From Flavobacterium tyrosinilyticum (GTDB taxonomy: Bacteria; Bacteroidota; Bacteroidia; Flavobacteriales; Flavobacteriaceae), in the NCBI RefSeq assembly GCF_023656565.1, contig NZ_JAMOKG010000001.1:1567383-1631382 (forward strand): DNA of 64,000 nt, written 5' to 3'. A program made the position numbers and the translations under genes. Below the pieces are notes generated by a model that was not told the origin of the DNA, searched no databases, and saw only the letters and a program-made list of their open reading frames with translations. Shown here piece by piece: positions 26,710 to 35,511 of the stretch (the first letter of the stretch is position 1; each line of letters opens with the position of its first letter).

Positions 26710-27692
26710 ACTTTTTCAGCTTTTAGCTTTCTAGCTTCAGCTTTCTCAATGCATTTGAATATTTCAGAAGCAATCCTTTCTATAACGGGCATACTTACAG
26801 AATTTCCAGCTTGTTTGTAAAGGCTGGAATTTGAAATTTTGGGTAATTTGTAATGATCTGGAAATCCTTGAAAACGAAAACATTCTCTTGGTGTTAATTT
26901 TCTAAAGCCAAATTCTGTTGTGATGATCGGAACATTGTGGCCGCCGGTTCCCATGTTTGCGGTTAAAGTAGGACAAACTTCTTTTTTATTTTCTCGAACA
27001 TACTGCCTCCTGAATTGATAAATTCTGTCTTCTCTAACAACGGCTTCCTTTAGCATGTTGTACATGTATTTGTCTTCGGTGTAATAGAATTTTTTATCGA
27101 CTTTTTCTTTTGTAATTAAGTCGGTAACCTTTTTTGTTAATTCTTCTTTCTCTGGGAAATTAAATTTAAAGCCTTTTTTTACAAATTTTTTATCAAAAGC
27201 AACCATGAAAATTCGCTCACGATTATGCGGAATATTTCCGAAATCTTTAGTGTTTAAGATAGCGCTGTCAAAAGTATAATCGCGTTTTTTAATCTCGCGC
27301 TGAATTACTTTCATTGTATTTCCTTTATCATGTCCTTTTAGGTTTTTGACATTCTCAAGGAACACTACTTTAGGGCGCATTTCATCAATGAAATCTAATA
27401 TTTTAAAAAAATGATTTCCTCTGCTGTCTTTAAAACCTTTTCGATGCCCAGCTAGAGAAAAGGGTTGGCATGGAAATCCAGCTGTAAGGATATCAATTTT
27501 ATTAAGATCTTTTACGTCGAGTTGCATTACATCTCCTTCAATAAGAGTGTGCTCGAAATTGTTTCTGTAGGTAACACAGGCCTTTTTGTCAAATTCATTT
27601 GCCCACTCTAATTTAAAACCTGCATTTTCAAAACCTAAACAAATACCGCCAACGCCTGCGTATAAACTTCCGACTGTATATGGTTTTTTCAT
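26706..27692 (-). CDS. DNA (cytosine-5-)-methyltransferase
   Basis: 328 residues with the C5-methyltransferase motifs in order: I (SLYAGVGGICLGFENAGF), IV with catalytic Cys75 (AGFPCQPFSLAG), VI (FLENVKNL), VIII (NRERIFMVAF), a short target-recognition region, IX (LTPRECFRFQGFP) and X (YKQAGNSVSMPVI). It methylates cytosine in a specific DNA site using S-adenosylmethionine; the site is unknown. The only candidate partner nearby is the convergent Vsr-like gene. Confidence 0.93.
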   Translation of the reverse strand: MKKPYTVGSLYAGVGGICLGFENAGFKLEWANEFDKKACVTYRNNFEHTLIEGDVMQLDVKDLNKIDILTAGFPCQPFSLAGHRKGFKDSRGNHFFKILDFIDEMRPKVVFLENVKNLKGHDKGNTMKVIQREIKKRDYTFDSAILNTKDFGNIPHNRERIFMVAFDKKFVKKGFKFNFPEKEELTKKVTDLITKEKVDKKFYYTEDKYMYNMLKEAVVREDRIYQFRRQYVRENKKEVCPTLTANMGTGGHNVPIITTEFGFRKLTPRECFRFQGFPDHYKLPKISNSSLYKQAGNSVSMPVIERIASEIFKCIEKAEARKLKAEKV

Positions 27693-28040
27693 TTGATTAA
27701 TTAAAATTAAAAATAGATTTGTATTTGAAGTTTAAAATCTTTTGGAATTGGATTGGATTTGTGTTTTGATTTTACAAATATATTAATTTGAGAACATTCT
27801 CTTGAATATGTAATTAAAGTTGAATCCAAAGTTCTTTTTTTTTGCGTATATTAGGTGAAAGAGATTTTTAAGAGGGTTAAGAAGATTACTTTTATTACGA
27901 TAAGTAAATTCTTATAGCCTTTTGGGTCTTGTGAATAGTGTTGTAAATGAACGTTGTTCTTCTAGAACGTTTTCTGAAAAGGATTAGAAGTGTTTTTAAG
28001 AAAAATGTTAAAATTTGTTCTGGATTTTTGGTTTTAAAAG
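27693..28040. other. intergenic region without recognised gene
   Basis: About 350 bp of very AT-rich DNA between the divergent methyltransferase and a small secreted-protein gene. I see no open frame of note and no tRNA. It contains the GAACGTTGTTCTTCTAGAACGT stretch around 27951-27972, an imperfect palindrome that could be an operator, though this is speculative. Confidence 0.4.
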
Positions 28041-28070
28041 TTGGTTTTGAGTAAAAAACTTATACTTTTG
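28041..28070 (+). promoter_or_regulatory. promoter TTG-N19-TACTTTTG
   Basis: -33 TTG at 28041-28043, 19-base spacer, exact -7 box at 28063-28070. It gives a leader of about 95 bases that holds a small ATTGC-TGTTT-GCAAT hairpin (28144-28158) close to the start codon. Confidence 0.6.
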
Positions 28071-28169
28071 TCCAAGATTTTGGAAATGGAAATGCGTTTG
28101 TGCGAAATTTCTATTAAAGAATATTTGTCAATAATTATCTAGAATTGCTGTTTGCAATAGCTTGAATTT

Positions 28170-28439
28170 ATGAAAAATCTAAAAGCCCCATTTTTAGTAA
28201 TTGCCTTATTTTTGAATGTTTTAATTGTGTCTGCAGAAACTTCTTCGCATCCGCCTACTCCTAGTGCGAGTACGGCGAGAAGTATGACTACAACGGCTGA
28301 AGAAGAGTGTCCTCCATTGTATCCCGACTGTGATGATGCTTTTCCAATAAATCAAAATATTTTATTTCTAGCAATCGGAGGTTTGGCTTTAGGCCTTACA
28401 TTCATATATAAAAATCAAATAAAAAAAGCTTCAATTTAA
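28170..28439 (+). CDS. small signal-peptide/single-TM protein, 89 aa
   Basis: Signal peptide (MKNLKAPFLVIALFLNVLIVSA), a Ser/Thr/Pro-rich acidic segment with two Cys (ECPPLYPDC), then a C-terminal hydrophobic helix (ILFLAIGGLALGLTFIY) and a KNQIKK tail. The mature protein would be an 67-residue single-span membrane protein with a periplasmic head. This architecture recurs in flavobacteria without assigned function. Its last codons lie inside the terminator stem. Confidence 0.72.
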   Translation: MKNLKAPFLVIALFLNVLIVSAETSSHPPTPSASTARSMTTTAEEECPPLYPDCDDAFPINQNILFLAIGGLALGLTFIYKNQIKKASI

Positions 28440-28454
28440 ATTGAAGCTTTTTTT
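28421..28454. terminator. bidirectional terminator overlapping the end of the small secreted-protein gene
   Basis: Perfect palindrome AAAAAAAGCTTCAATTT / AAATTGAAGCTTTTTTT. Its left arm includes the last codons and stop of the gene ending at 28439, and its right arm precedes the end of ribE on the other strand. Confidence 0.88.
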
Positions 28455-28471
28455 ATGGAAAATCTAAAAGA

Positions 28472-29062
28472 TTACTTGTTTATCGAATAAAGTCTAGAGA
28501 TGTATTTTCCAACTACATCAAATTCAAGGTTGATTTTTGTTCCAACTTTGAAGTCTTTAAAATTAGTGTGTTCATAAGTATATGGAATAATGGAAACACT
28601 AAATTCATTCGTTTTAGAATTTACAACCGTAAGACTAACGCCATTTACTGTAATCGAACCTTTTTCGATTGTGATATTGTTTAGGTTTTTATCGTATTCA
28701 AAAGTATAATTCCAGCTTCCGTTTGCTTCTTCAATTTTAACACAGGTTCCAGTTTGATCTACGTGGCCTTGTACGATATGTCCGTCTAGGCGGTCGCCAA
28801 GTTTCATCCCTCTCTCTAAATTTACAATATCGCCGGTTTTCCAATCGCTAATATTGGTTTTTAGAATAGTTTCTTCGATTGCCGTTACGGTATAAAGAGA
28901 ATCTTTAATAGCTACTACTGTAAGGCATATTCCGTTGTGCGAAACGCTTTGGTCTATTTTTAATTCGTGAGTTATGGATGAGTCAACTGTTATATGAAGA
29001 TTGTTTTGATCTTTTTGAATTTCGTGAATCCTTCCGAGTGTTTCTATAATTCCTGTGAACAT
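28472..29062 (-). CDS. ribE: riboflavin synthase alpha subunit
   Basis: 196 residues formed by two lumazine-binding repeats: MFTGIIETLGRI with VSHNGICLTVV in the first, and GDRLDGHIVQGHVD with ITVNGVSLTVV in the second. It makes riboflavin by dismutation of 6,7-dimethyl-8-ribityllumazine. Divergent from pdxA, with its -7 box TAATTTTG at 29092-29099. Confidence 0.94.
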   Translation of the reverse strand: MFTGIIETLGRIHEIQKDQNNLHITVDSSITHELKIDQSVSHNGICLTVVAIKDSLYTVTAIEETILKTNISDWKTGDIVNLERGMKLGDRLDGHIVQGHVDQTGTCVKIEEANGSWNYTFEYDKNLNNITIEKGSITVNGVSLTVVNSKTNEFSVSIIPYTYEHTNFKDFKVGTKINLEFDVVGKYISRLYSINK

Positions 29063-29078
29063 TGTGGTTTTATTTTAC

Positions 29079-29086
29079 TAAATTTG
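29079..29086 (+). promoter_or_regulatory. -7 box TAAATTTG of pdxA
   Basis: Exact TAnnTTTG match 33 bases before the pdxA ATG, within the short divergent region shared with ribE. Confidence 0.55.
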
Positions 29087-29091
29087 CACAT

Positions 29092-29099
29092 CAAAATTA
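29092..29099 (-). promoter_or_regulatory. -7 box TAATTTTG of ribE
   Basis: Exact match on the minus strand, 29 bases before the ribE ATG and only five bases from the pdxA -7 box, so the two promoters overlap face to face. Confidence 0.5.
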
Positions 29100-29119
29100 G
29101 TAATAAATAAACTGAGCTC

Positions 29120-30169
29120 ATGAATAAAAAAGCAGAAAATATAATTGTTGGAATTTCAGTTGGAGATTTAAACGGTATTGGAAGCGAAGTTATACTGAAA
29201 ACATTCGAAGATTCTCGTATGTTGGAATTGTGTACGCCGGTTATTTTTGCAAATGCTAAAATTCTTTCATTCGTTAGAAAAAACTTTACGTCGACGATTC
29301 AATTTCATGGAGTTGATAAATTAGATCAAATTATTCCAGGTAAAGTAAATGTTCTGAATCTTTGGAGAGAAGGAGTTGATATAAACTTTGGGGTAAATGA
29401 TCCTAAAATAGGAGAATATGCAATTAAATCTTTTACGGCAGCAACGAAAGCTTTGAAAGATGGCGAAATAGATGTTTTAGTAACGGCTCCTATTAATAAA
29501 TATAATATACAGTCTGAGGATTTTAAATTTCCTGGGCACACCGATTATTTGAATCAGGAATTAGATGGCGATGCGCTAATGATGATGGTTCAAGATAATT
29601 TACGAGTGGGCTTAATTACAGATCATGTGCCTTTAAACGAAGTTGCTTCTCATTTAACAGAAGAATTGATAACTAGAAAAATAGAAACTGTAAGAAAATC
29701 TTTGATTCAGGATTTTAGTATAGTGAAGCCGAAAATTGCAGTTTTAGGACTCAATCCGCATGCTGGTGATGGCGGTGTGATTGGAAAAGAAGATGATTTG
29801 ATTTTGAAGCCAACTTTAAAGAAAATCTTCGATTCGGGAACAATGGCTTTTGGTCCATTTCCTGCAGATGGTTTTTTTGGAAGCAGTCAATATGAAAAAT
29901 ATGATGCTATCGTGGCAATGTATCACGATCAAGGATTAATTCCGTTTAAGACATTGTCTTTTGGAAAAGGCGTGAATTATACAGCAGGTTTAAATAAAGT
30001 TAGAACCTCTCCAGACCACGGTACAGCTTATGATATTGCTGGAAAAGATATGGCAGATTACAATTCTTTTAAAGAAGCAGTCTATCTTGCGATTGATATT
30101 TTTCGCTCGCGTAATCAGTATGAGGAGATTAGCCAAAAACCTCTTAAAATAAAAGAAAAACAGTTATAA
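29120..30169 (+). CDS. pdxA: 4-hydroxythreonine-4-phosphate dehydrogenase
   Basis: 349 residues. Signature segments GISVGDLNGIGSEV at the N-terminus, FPGHTDYLNQE, LGLNPHAGDGGVIG, FGPFPADGFFGS and MYHDQGLIPFKTL with metal-binding histidines. It oxidises 4-phosphohydroxy-L-threonine in the DXP-independent part of pyridoxal phosphate synthesis, with NAD. Length and order match E. coli PdxA. Confidence 0.95.
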   Translation: MNKKAENIIVGISVGDLNGIGSEVILKTFEDSRMLELCTPVIFANAKILSFVRKNFTSTIQFHGVDKLDQIIPGKVNVLNLWREGVDINFGVNDPKIGEYAIKSFTAATKALKDGEIDVLVTAPINKYNIQSEDFKFPGHTDYLNQELDGDALMMMVQDNLRVGLITDHVPLNEVASHLTEELITRKIETVRKSLIQDFSIVKPKIAVLGLNPHAGDGGVIGKEDDLILKPTLKKIFDSGTMAFGPFPADGFFGSSQYEKYDAIVAMYHDQGLIPFKTLSFGKGVNYTAGLNKVRTSPDHGTAYDIAGKDMADYNSFKEAVYLAIDIFRSRNQYEEISQKPLKIKEKQL

Positions 30170-30212
30170 ACAAAAAAAGGTCAATAAGATTATTAGATTT
30201 GTAATAATTTTA

Positions 30213-30220
30213 TATCTTTG
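30213..30220 (+). promoter_or_regulatory. -7 box TATCTTTG of the yceD-rpmF unit
   Basis: Exact TAnnTTTG match within TATATCTTTGCACCCC, 54 bases before the yceD ATG. Confidence 0.6.
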
Positions 30221-30274
30221 CACCCCAATTCAGATATCTAGTTTTAGAATCGAATTGATCAAATTGATGTTGAA

Positions 30275-30817
30275 ATGAGCAAAACAAAAGAATTTTTAAT
30301 TCCTTTCGTAGGATTAAAACTAGGAAAACACCATTTTGAGTATCAAATAAATAACGAGTTCTTTAAGAATTTTGAATACGATGAGTTTCAAAGTTCAGAT
30401 ATTAAAGTTAATGTGCTTTTCGAAAAGAAAAGTACTATGTTAGAGTTAGAATTCAAACACAAAGGAACAGTTAACGTGCCTTGTGATCTAACAGGCGAAG
30501 ATTTTGATTTACCTATAAAAGGGAAAATGAAGTTAATTGTTCGCTTTGGAGACGAATTTAATGATGATAATGAAGAATTGTTGATTTTGCCACATGGTGA
30601 ACACGAGATAGATGTAGCGCAATATATTTATGAAATGATCGCGCTTTCTGTACCTCACAAAAGAATTCATCCAGGTGTTAAAGACGGAAGTCTACAAACA
30701 GAGGCTTTGACAAAACTGAATGAGTTAAGTGTAAAAGAACAAAAGGAAGAGAGTAACAAAGAAGAAGATATTGACCCGCGTTGGGAAAAATTAAAGAAAC
30801 TATTAACGGATAAATAA
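30275..30817 (+). CDS. DUF177 (YceD-like) protein
   Basis: 180-residue DUF177 family protein with the conserved core VPCDLTGEDFDLPIKGKMKL (normally a CxRC metal-site region; here one Cys) and the end motif DPRWEKLKKL. In other bacteria YceD precedes rpmF and affects 23S rRNA accumulation and large-subunit assembly. The same order is kept here, with 9 bp to rpmF. Confidence 0.9.
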   Translation: MSKTKEFLIPFVGLKLGKHHFEYQINNEFFKNFEYDEFQSSDIKVNVLFEKKSTMLELEFKHKGTVNVPCDLTGEDFDLPIKGKMKLIVRFGDEFNDDNEELLILPHGEHEIDVAQYIYEMIALSVPHKRIHPGVKDGSLQTEALTKLNELSVKEQKEESNKEEDIDPRWEKLKKLLTDK

Positions 30818-30826
30818 TATAGTAAA

Positions 30827-31021
30827 ATGGCACATCCTAAGAGAAAAACCTCGAAAACAAGAAGAGATAAGAGAAGAACACATTACAAAGCTACTGTAGC
30901 TCAAATCGCTACATGTCCTATTACAGGTGAGGCGCATTTATACCACAGAGCTTACTGGCATGAAGGTAAAATGTACTACAGAGGGCAAGTTGTTATCGAT
31001 AAATCTGAAGCGGTTGCTTAA
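30827..31021 (+). CDS. rpmF: 50S ribosomal protein L32
   Basis: 64 residues, highly basic N-terminus ([20 protein letters not shown]) as in L32. Only one Cys ([15 protein letters not shown]) remains where many L32 proteins have a four-Cys zinc ribbon, so this is the zinc-free form. Cotranscribed with yceD; an attenuator-like terminator follows before fabH. Confidence 0.96.
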
Positions 31022-31044
31022 TACGTTTTTGTAAATTATACTAG

Positions 31045-31071
31045 AACTCTCACATAGTGAGAGTTTTTTTT
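31045..31071 (+). terminator. terminator between rpmF and fabH
   Basis: AACTCTCAC / GTGAGAGTT stem, 3-base loop and T-run. It would separate rpmF from the fatty-acid genes unless read through. Confidence 0.85.
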
Positions 31072-31196
31072 GTTGATTATAATTTTCGTTTTTTAGGAAA
31101 ATATAGACAAATTCGTTACGTTTTTTTTTGTAATTTTCGGGTCTTTTAAAAATTTTTCAAATTATCCATAATTTGAAAATAAAATAATAGAATATA

Positions 31197-32195
31197 ATGA
31201 ATACAATCACAGCCGCAATTACCGCTGTTGGAGCTTATGTTCCTGACTTCGTTCTTTCGAACCAAGTATTAGAAACAATGGTTGATACCAATGATGAGTG
31301 GATTACCGCTCGAACAGGAATTAAAGAAAGAAGAATTCTTAAAGATGCTGATAAAGGTACATCTTACCTTGCTATACAAGCAGCAAAGGATTTAATTGCA
31401 AAAGCAAATATTGATCCGCTTGAGATTGATATGATTATAATGGCAACTGCAACACCAGATATGATGGTGGCTTCTACAGGAGTATTTGTTGCAACAGAAA
31501 TTGGAGCAACAAATGCATTTGCATACGATTTGCAAGCGGCATGTTCAAGTTTCTTATACGGAATGTCTACAGCTGCAGCATATGTTCAGTCTGGACGTTA
31601 CAAAAAAGTACTTTTAATTGGTGCCGATAAAATGTCATCTATTGTAGATTATACGGATAGAGCAACTTGTATTATTTTTGGAGATGGAGCTGGAGCAGTT
31701 CTTTTCGAACCAAATTATGAAGGTTTAGGTTTGCAGGATGAATATTTAAGAAGTGATGGTGTAGGGCGTGACTTCCTTAAAATACCAGCAGGAGGTTCTT
31801 TGATTCCGCCTTCTGAAGATACTGTAAAAAATAGACAGCACAATATTATGCAAGACGGTAAAACTGTTTTTAAATATGCTGTAACTAATATGGCAGATGC
31901 CAGCGAATTGATTTTGCAAAGAAATAATTTGACAAATCAAGATGTTGACTGGTTAGTGCCACACCAAGCTAATAAACGTATTATTGATGCTACTGCTGGG
32001 AGATTAGAATTGGAAGATTCTAAAGTTTTAGTAAATATTGAGAAATACGGAAATACTACTTCTGGAACTTTACCATTAGTACTGGCTGATTTTGAAAATA
32101 AGCTTAAAAAGGGAGATAACATTATCTTTGCCGCTTTTGGTGGTGGATTCACTTGGGGATCTATCTATTTAAAATGGGCTTACGATAAAAAATAA
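31197..32195 (+). CDS. fabH: beta-ketoacyl-ACP synthase III
   Basis: 332 residues, thiolase fold. The catalytic triad is visible as Cys in QAACSSFLYG, His in VPHQANKRII and Asn in KYGNTTSGT. It starts fatty-acid chains by condensing an acyl-CoA primer with malonyl-ACP; in flavobacteria branched primers are likely (family knowledge). It is followed 24 bp later by accB, linking malonyl-CoA supply and chain initiation. Confidence 0.95.
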   Translation: MNTITAAITAVGAYVPDFVLSNQVLETMVDTNDEWITARTGIKERRILKDADKGTSYLAIQAAKDLIAKANIDPLEIDMIIMATATPDMMVASTGVFVATEIGATNAFAYDLQAACSSFLYGMSTAAAYVQSGRYKKVLLIGADKMSSIVDYTDRATCIIFGDGAGAVLFEPNYEGLGLQDEYLRSDGVGRDFLKIPAGGSLIPPSEDTVKNRQHNIMQDGKTVFKYAVTNMADASELILQRNNLTNQDVDWLVPHQANKRIIDATAGRLELEDSKVLVNIEKYGNTTSGTLPLVLADFENKLKKGDNIIFAAFGGGFTWGSIYLKWAYDKK

Positions 32196-32218
32196 ATTAA
32201 AACTAAAAACGAATCATT

Positions 32219-32704
32219 ATGGATTTAAAAGAAATTCAAAACCTAATCAAATTTGTTGCAAATTCGGGCGTTGCAGAAGTGAAGTTAGAAATGGATGATG
32301 TAAAAATCACGATCAGAACAACTTTAGAAACAAATGTAACTGAAGCAACTTACGTACAGCAATTACCTGCTCAGGCAGCTTTACCTCAAGCGGCAGTTCC
32401 ACAAGTAACGGCTCCAACAGTTGTAAGTGTAACTCCAGAAGCACCAGCTGCTAACGATTCTAAATATATTACTATAAAATCTCCAATCATTGGTACATTT
32501 TATAGAAAACCATCTCCAGATAAACCAGTTTTTACAGAAGTTGGAAGCACTGTTTCTAAAGGAGACGTTCTTTGTGTAATTGAAGCAATGAAATTATTCA
32601 ACGAAATCGAATCTGAAGTTTCTGGTAAAATTGTAAAAATTCTAGTTGACGATATGTCTCCAGTAGAATTTGACCAACCTTTATTCTTAGTAGATCCATC
32701 ATAA
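32219..32704 (+). CDS. accB: acetyl-CoA carboxylase biotin carboxyl carrier protein
   Basis: 161 residues: N-terminal helix region, Ala/Pro/Val-rich linker (about 45-85), and a biotinyl domain with the biotin-attachment Lys in [11 protein letters not shown]. It carries carboxybiotin between AccC and the carboxyltransferase. Lies between fabH and accC. Confidence 0.95.
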   Translation: MDLKEIQNLIKFVANSGVAEVKLEMDDVKITIRTTLETNVTEATYVQQLPAQAALPQAAVPQVTAPTVVSVTPEAPAANDSKYITIKSPIIGTFYRKPSPDKPVFTEVGSTVSKGDVLCVIEAMKLFNEIESEVSGKIVKILVDDMSPVEFDQPLFLVDPS

Positions 32705-32705
32705 A

Positions 32706-32814
32706 TAAATTTAGATTTTAGATTTTAGATTTTAGATTGATCTGACAGAATTAATACATCAGGCATCTAAAATTATCTAATTATCAAATTGTCTAATTAT
32801 CTAATTAAAATAAG
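32706..32814. repeat. low-complexity TTTAGATT / TCTAATTA repeat between accB and accC
   Basis: Three near-tandem TAGATTTTAGATT units followed by TAATTATCTAATTATC-like units. Similar TTTAGATT strings recur at 59161-59270. No gene. Confidence 0.6.
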
Positions 32815-34161
32815 ATGTTTAAAAAAATATTAATTGCGAATAGAGGAGAAATTGCACTACGTGTAATTCGTACATGTAAGGAAATGGGAATCAAAACTGT
32901 TGCAGTTTACTCTACAGCCGATGCAGAAAGTTTACATGTTAAATTTGCTGATGAAGCGGTTTGTATTGGTCCTCCTCCGAGTAACTTATCGTATTTGAAA
33001 ATGTCAAATATCATTGCTGCTGCAGAAATTACAAATGCAGACGCAATACATCCAGGTTATGGATTTCTTTCTGAGAATGCTAAATTCTCAAAAATCTGTC
33101 AAGAGCATGGAATTAAATTTATCGGTGCTGCTCCAGAAATGATCGACCGAATGGGAGATAAAGCTTCTGCTAAAGCTACAATGAAAGCGGCAGGAGTACC
33201 TTGTGTGCCAGGTTCAGACGGATTGTTAGAATCTTACGAACATGCACAAAAAGTAGCTAAAGAAATTGGTTACCCAGTTATGATGAAAGCTACTGCTGGT
33301 GGTGGTGGAAAAGGAATGCGTGCAATCTGGAAAGAAGAAGAGCTTTTAAAAGCTTGGGAAAGTGCGCGTCAAGAAGCTGCTGCAGCATTTGGAAATGACG
33401 GAATGTACATGGAGAAACTTATTGAAGAGCCTCGTCATATCGAAATTCAAGTTGTTGGAGATTCTTACGGAAAAGCATGTCACCTTTCTGAAAGAGACTG
33501 TTCTGTGCAACGTCGTCACCAAAAACTAACTGAAGAAACACCTTCGCCTTTCATGACAGACGATCTTCGTGCAAGAATGGGAGAAGCTGCTGTAAAGGCT
33601 GCTGAATTCATTAAATATGAAGGAGCTGGAACTGTAGAGTTTCTTGTGGATAAACACAGAAATTTTTACTTCATGGAAATGAATACTCGTATTCAGGTTG
33701 AGCACCCAATTACAGAACAAGTTATTGATTATGATTTGATCCGTGAGCAAATTATGGTTGCTGCCGGAATTCCAATTTCTGGTAAAAACTACCTTCCACA
33801 ATTACATGCTATCGAAGTTCGTATTAATGCTGAAGATCCTTACAACGATTTTCGTCCTTCACCAGGAAAAATTACTACGCTTCATATGCCAGGAGGACAC
33901 GGAGTTCGTTTAGATACTCACGTATATTCAGGATATAGCATTCCACCAAACTACGATTCTATGATTGCTAAGTTAATTACAACTGCGCAGTCTCGTGAAG
34001 AAGCTATTAGCAAAATGCGTAGAGCTTTGGATGAGTTCGTAATCGAAGGTGTGAAAACTACAATACCTTTCCACAGACAATTAATGGATGATCCAAAATA
34101 TATTGCAGGAGATTATACAACTGCATTTATGGATACATTTAAAATGAATAGTCCAGAATAA
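32815..34161 (+). CDS. accC: acetyl-CoA carboxylase biotin carboxylase subunit
   Basis: 448 residues, ATP-grasp fold. N-terminal [20 protein letters not shown], the Gly-rich loop [23 protein letters not shown], and the metal-binding [12 protein letters not shown] are all present. It carboxylates biotin on AccB with ATP and bicarbonate, the first step of malonyl-CoA synthesis. Ends at a strong palindromic terminator. Confidence 0.96.
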   Translation: MFKKILIANRGEIALRVIRTCKEMGIKTVAVYSTADAESLHVKFADEAVCIGPPPSNLSYLKMSNIIAAAEITNADAIHPGYGFLSENAKFSKICQEHGIKFIGAAPEMIDRMGDKASAKATMKAAGVPCVPGSDGLLESYEHAQKVAKEIGYPVMMKATAGGGGKGMRAIWKEEELLKAWESARQEAAAAFGNDGMYMEKLIEEPRHIEIQVVGDSYGKACHLSERDCSVQRRHQKLTEETPSPFMTDDLRARMGEAAVKAAEFIKYEGAGTVEFLVDKHRNFYFMEMNTRIQVEHPITEQVIDYDLIREQIMVAAGIPISGKNYLPQLHAIEVRINAEDPYNDFRPSPGKITTLHMPGGHGVRLDTHVYSGYSIPPNYDSMIAKLITTAQSREEAISKMRRALDEFVIEGVKTTIPFHRQLMDDPKYIAGDYTTAFMDTFKMNSPE

Positions 34162-34165
34162 TTAT

Positions 34166-34194
34166 AAAGGCTTCCAAATTTGGAAGCCTTTTTT
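34166..34194 (+). terminator. terminator of the fabH-accB-accC unit
   Basis: Perfect palindrome AAAGGCTTCCAAA / TTTGGAAGCCTTT followed by a T-run. Confidence 0.9.
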
Positions 34195-34201
34195 CTTTTA
34201 C

Positions 34202-34298
34202 AAAATTCCAATCTCGAAACTTGGGGATAAATTCCAAATCCCAAAATCTCGAACTTTTACTCCTTTCTTGGAATTTGTGATTTTAAAATTTGTAATTT
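34202..34298. repeat. intergenic ATTCCAA/TTGGAAT-type repeat
   Basis: Several AAATTCCAA, CCAAATCCCAAAA and CTTGGAATTTGTGATTTT pieces, in both orientations. A related block is at 42225-42370. No gene. Confidence 0.6.
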
Positions 34299-34383
34299 CT
34301 TTCGAAAGGTTACACTAAAAGTGTTTACTTATTACACACCTTTTTTCTCATTTACACACCTTTCGCGTTTTATCTTTTTTTGT

Positions 34384-34391
34384 TATATTTG
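34384..34391 (+). promoter_or_regulatory. -7 box TATATTTG of the PepSY-like array
   Basis: Exact TAnnTTTG match, leaving a leader of about 110 bases before the first gene of the array. No well-spaced -33 TTG is seen. A weak TGGCAT at 34427 recalls a sigma-54 -24 element but lacks a -12 GC. Confidence 0.45.
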
Positions 34392-34505
34392 ATGTAAAGT
34401 CTTTTAATACAGGTTTTTACGGTCTTTGGCATGGCTCTTTTCTTTTACGGCATAATAATTTCATTACTTAAAGCGTAAACAACTATTAATTTAAATATAT
34501 ACGTT

Positions 34506-34802
34506 ATGAAAAATTTATTTTTATCAGCCGCAATTGTTTTAGGAAGTTTAACTTCATTTGCTTCAACTACTCCAATTACTCATACAAATGTAAAAGTAGT
34601 TTCTATCGCAGACGATTATACAGAAATCAAATTAGAAGAATTACCAGCTGCGATTAAAGACGCTTTGAAAAAAGCATATCCAGAAGCAGTAATTACTAAA
34701 GCATATAAAAACGAAAAAGAACAGTATAAACTTGACGTAACTGTTGGCGACAAAGTAGGAAACTTATTTGCTAATGCAGACGGAACTTGGATTGCACAAT
34801 AA
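34506..34802 (+). CDS. PepSY-like (BLIP-like) secreted protein 1 of 5
   Basis: 98 residues. Signal peptide (MKNLFLSAAIVLGSLTSFAS) then one PepSY-like module: LPAAIKDALKKAYPEAVITK, KNEKEQYKLDVTVGDK and a closing ANADGTWIA, the pattern shared by DUF2874/PepSY-like periplasmic proteins related in fold to beta-lactamase inhibitor protein. First of five tandem copies. No known ligand. The two leading copies share nearly identical signal peptides. Confidence 0.82.
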   Translation: MKNLFLSAAIVLGSLTSFASTTPITHTNVKVVSIADDYTEIKLEELPAAIKDALKKAYPEAVITKAYKNEKEQYKLDVTVGDKVGNLFANADGTWIAQ

Positions 34803-34877
34803 TCTAAAAATCAGGTTTTGTGAAAATCCGGATCAAGAATACTAAGATCAAATTAACTATATTAAAAAACAACTATC

Positions 34878-35174
34878 ATGAAAAATTTATTTTTATCAGC
34901 CGCAATCGTTTTGGGAGGTTTAACATCATTTGCTTCAACTTCGCCAATCTCAAATACAATCGTAAAAACAATCTCTATCCAAGATGATTATACAGAAATT
35001 AAATTGGAAGAAGTTCCAGCAGCAATTACAGATGCTCTTAAAAAAGCATATCCAGATGCTGTGCTTTCTAAAGCATTTAAAAACACAAAATCTGAATACA
35101 AGCTTGAAGTAACTGTTGGAGATAAATCAGGGAATCTTTTTGCTAACGCAGATGGAACTTGGATTAAAAAATAA
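34878..35174 (+). CDS. PepSY-like (BLIP-like) secreted protein 2 of 5
   Basis: 98 residues. The closest relative of copy 1: the signal peptide is almost the same and the core reads VPAAITDALKKAYPDAVLSK ... NTKSEYKLEVTVGDKSGNL ... ADGTWIKK. It lies 75 bp downstream of copy 1 with an AACTATxATG-like leader shared with copy 1, suggesting a recent duplication including the translation start region. Function unknown. Confidence 0.82.
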   Translation: MKNLFLSAAIVLGGLTSFASTSPISNTIVKTISIQDDYTEIKLEEVPAAITDALKKAYPDAVLSKAFKNTKSEYKLEVTVGDKSGNLFANADGTWIKK

Positions 35175-35202
35175 TTAAGTCTAACCCTTAAAAACTATTA
35201 CT

Positions 35203-35493
35203 ATGAAAAAGTTAATCTTATCGGCAGCAATTGTTTTAGGCAGTTTGTCGATGAACGCAGAAACCCCTGTTGCAACCAATTTAATGGTGCAGACAGTAAA
35301 TGATCAGGATGGATACAAAGAAGTAGATGGAGTTCCCGCAGCCGTAAAAAAAGGCTTAGATGAAGCTTATCCTGGTGTAGTGCTTGAGAAAGCATGGGTA
35401 AATGATAAAAAGGAGTACAAAATTGAGATAACCGTTCGAGGTGAAAAATCGATCGTTTATACAGACGCTTCTGGTAACATTCTTAAAAAATAA
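35203..35493 (+). CDS. PepSY-like (BLIP-like) secreted protein 3 of 5
   Basis: 96 residues. Signal peptide MKKLILSAAIVLGSLSMNA, core GVPAAVKKGLDEAYPGVVLEK, then NDKKEYKIEITVRGEKSIVY and a DASGNILKK end. It belongs to a second subgroup (MKKLILSA...) with copies 4 and 5 and ends in SGN rather than DGTW. 28 bp after copy 2. Confidence 0.82.
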   Translation: MKKLILSAAIVLGSLSMNAETPVATNLMVQTVNDQDGYKEVDGVPAAVKKGLDEAYPGVVLEKAWVNDKKEYKIEITVRGEKSIVYTDASGNILKK

Positions 35494-35511
35494 TTTAAAC
35501 CACTAAATATT

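Noticed and set aside
34421..34445. Possible sigma-54 promoter upstream of the PepSY-like array
   Set aside because: TGGCAT at 34427 fits a -24 element, but the matching -12 position reads TTTTC without the required GC, so the control of the array by RpoN is not supported by sequence.
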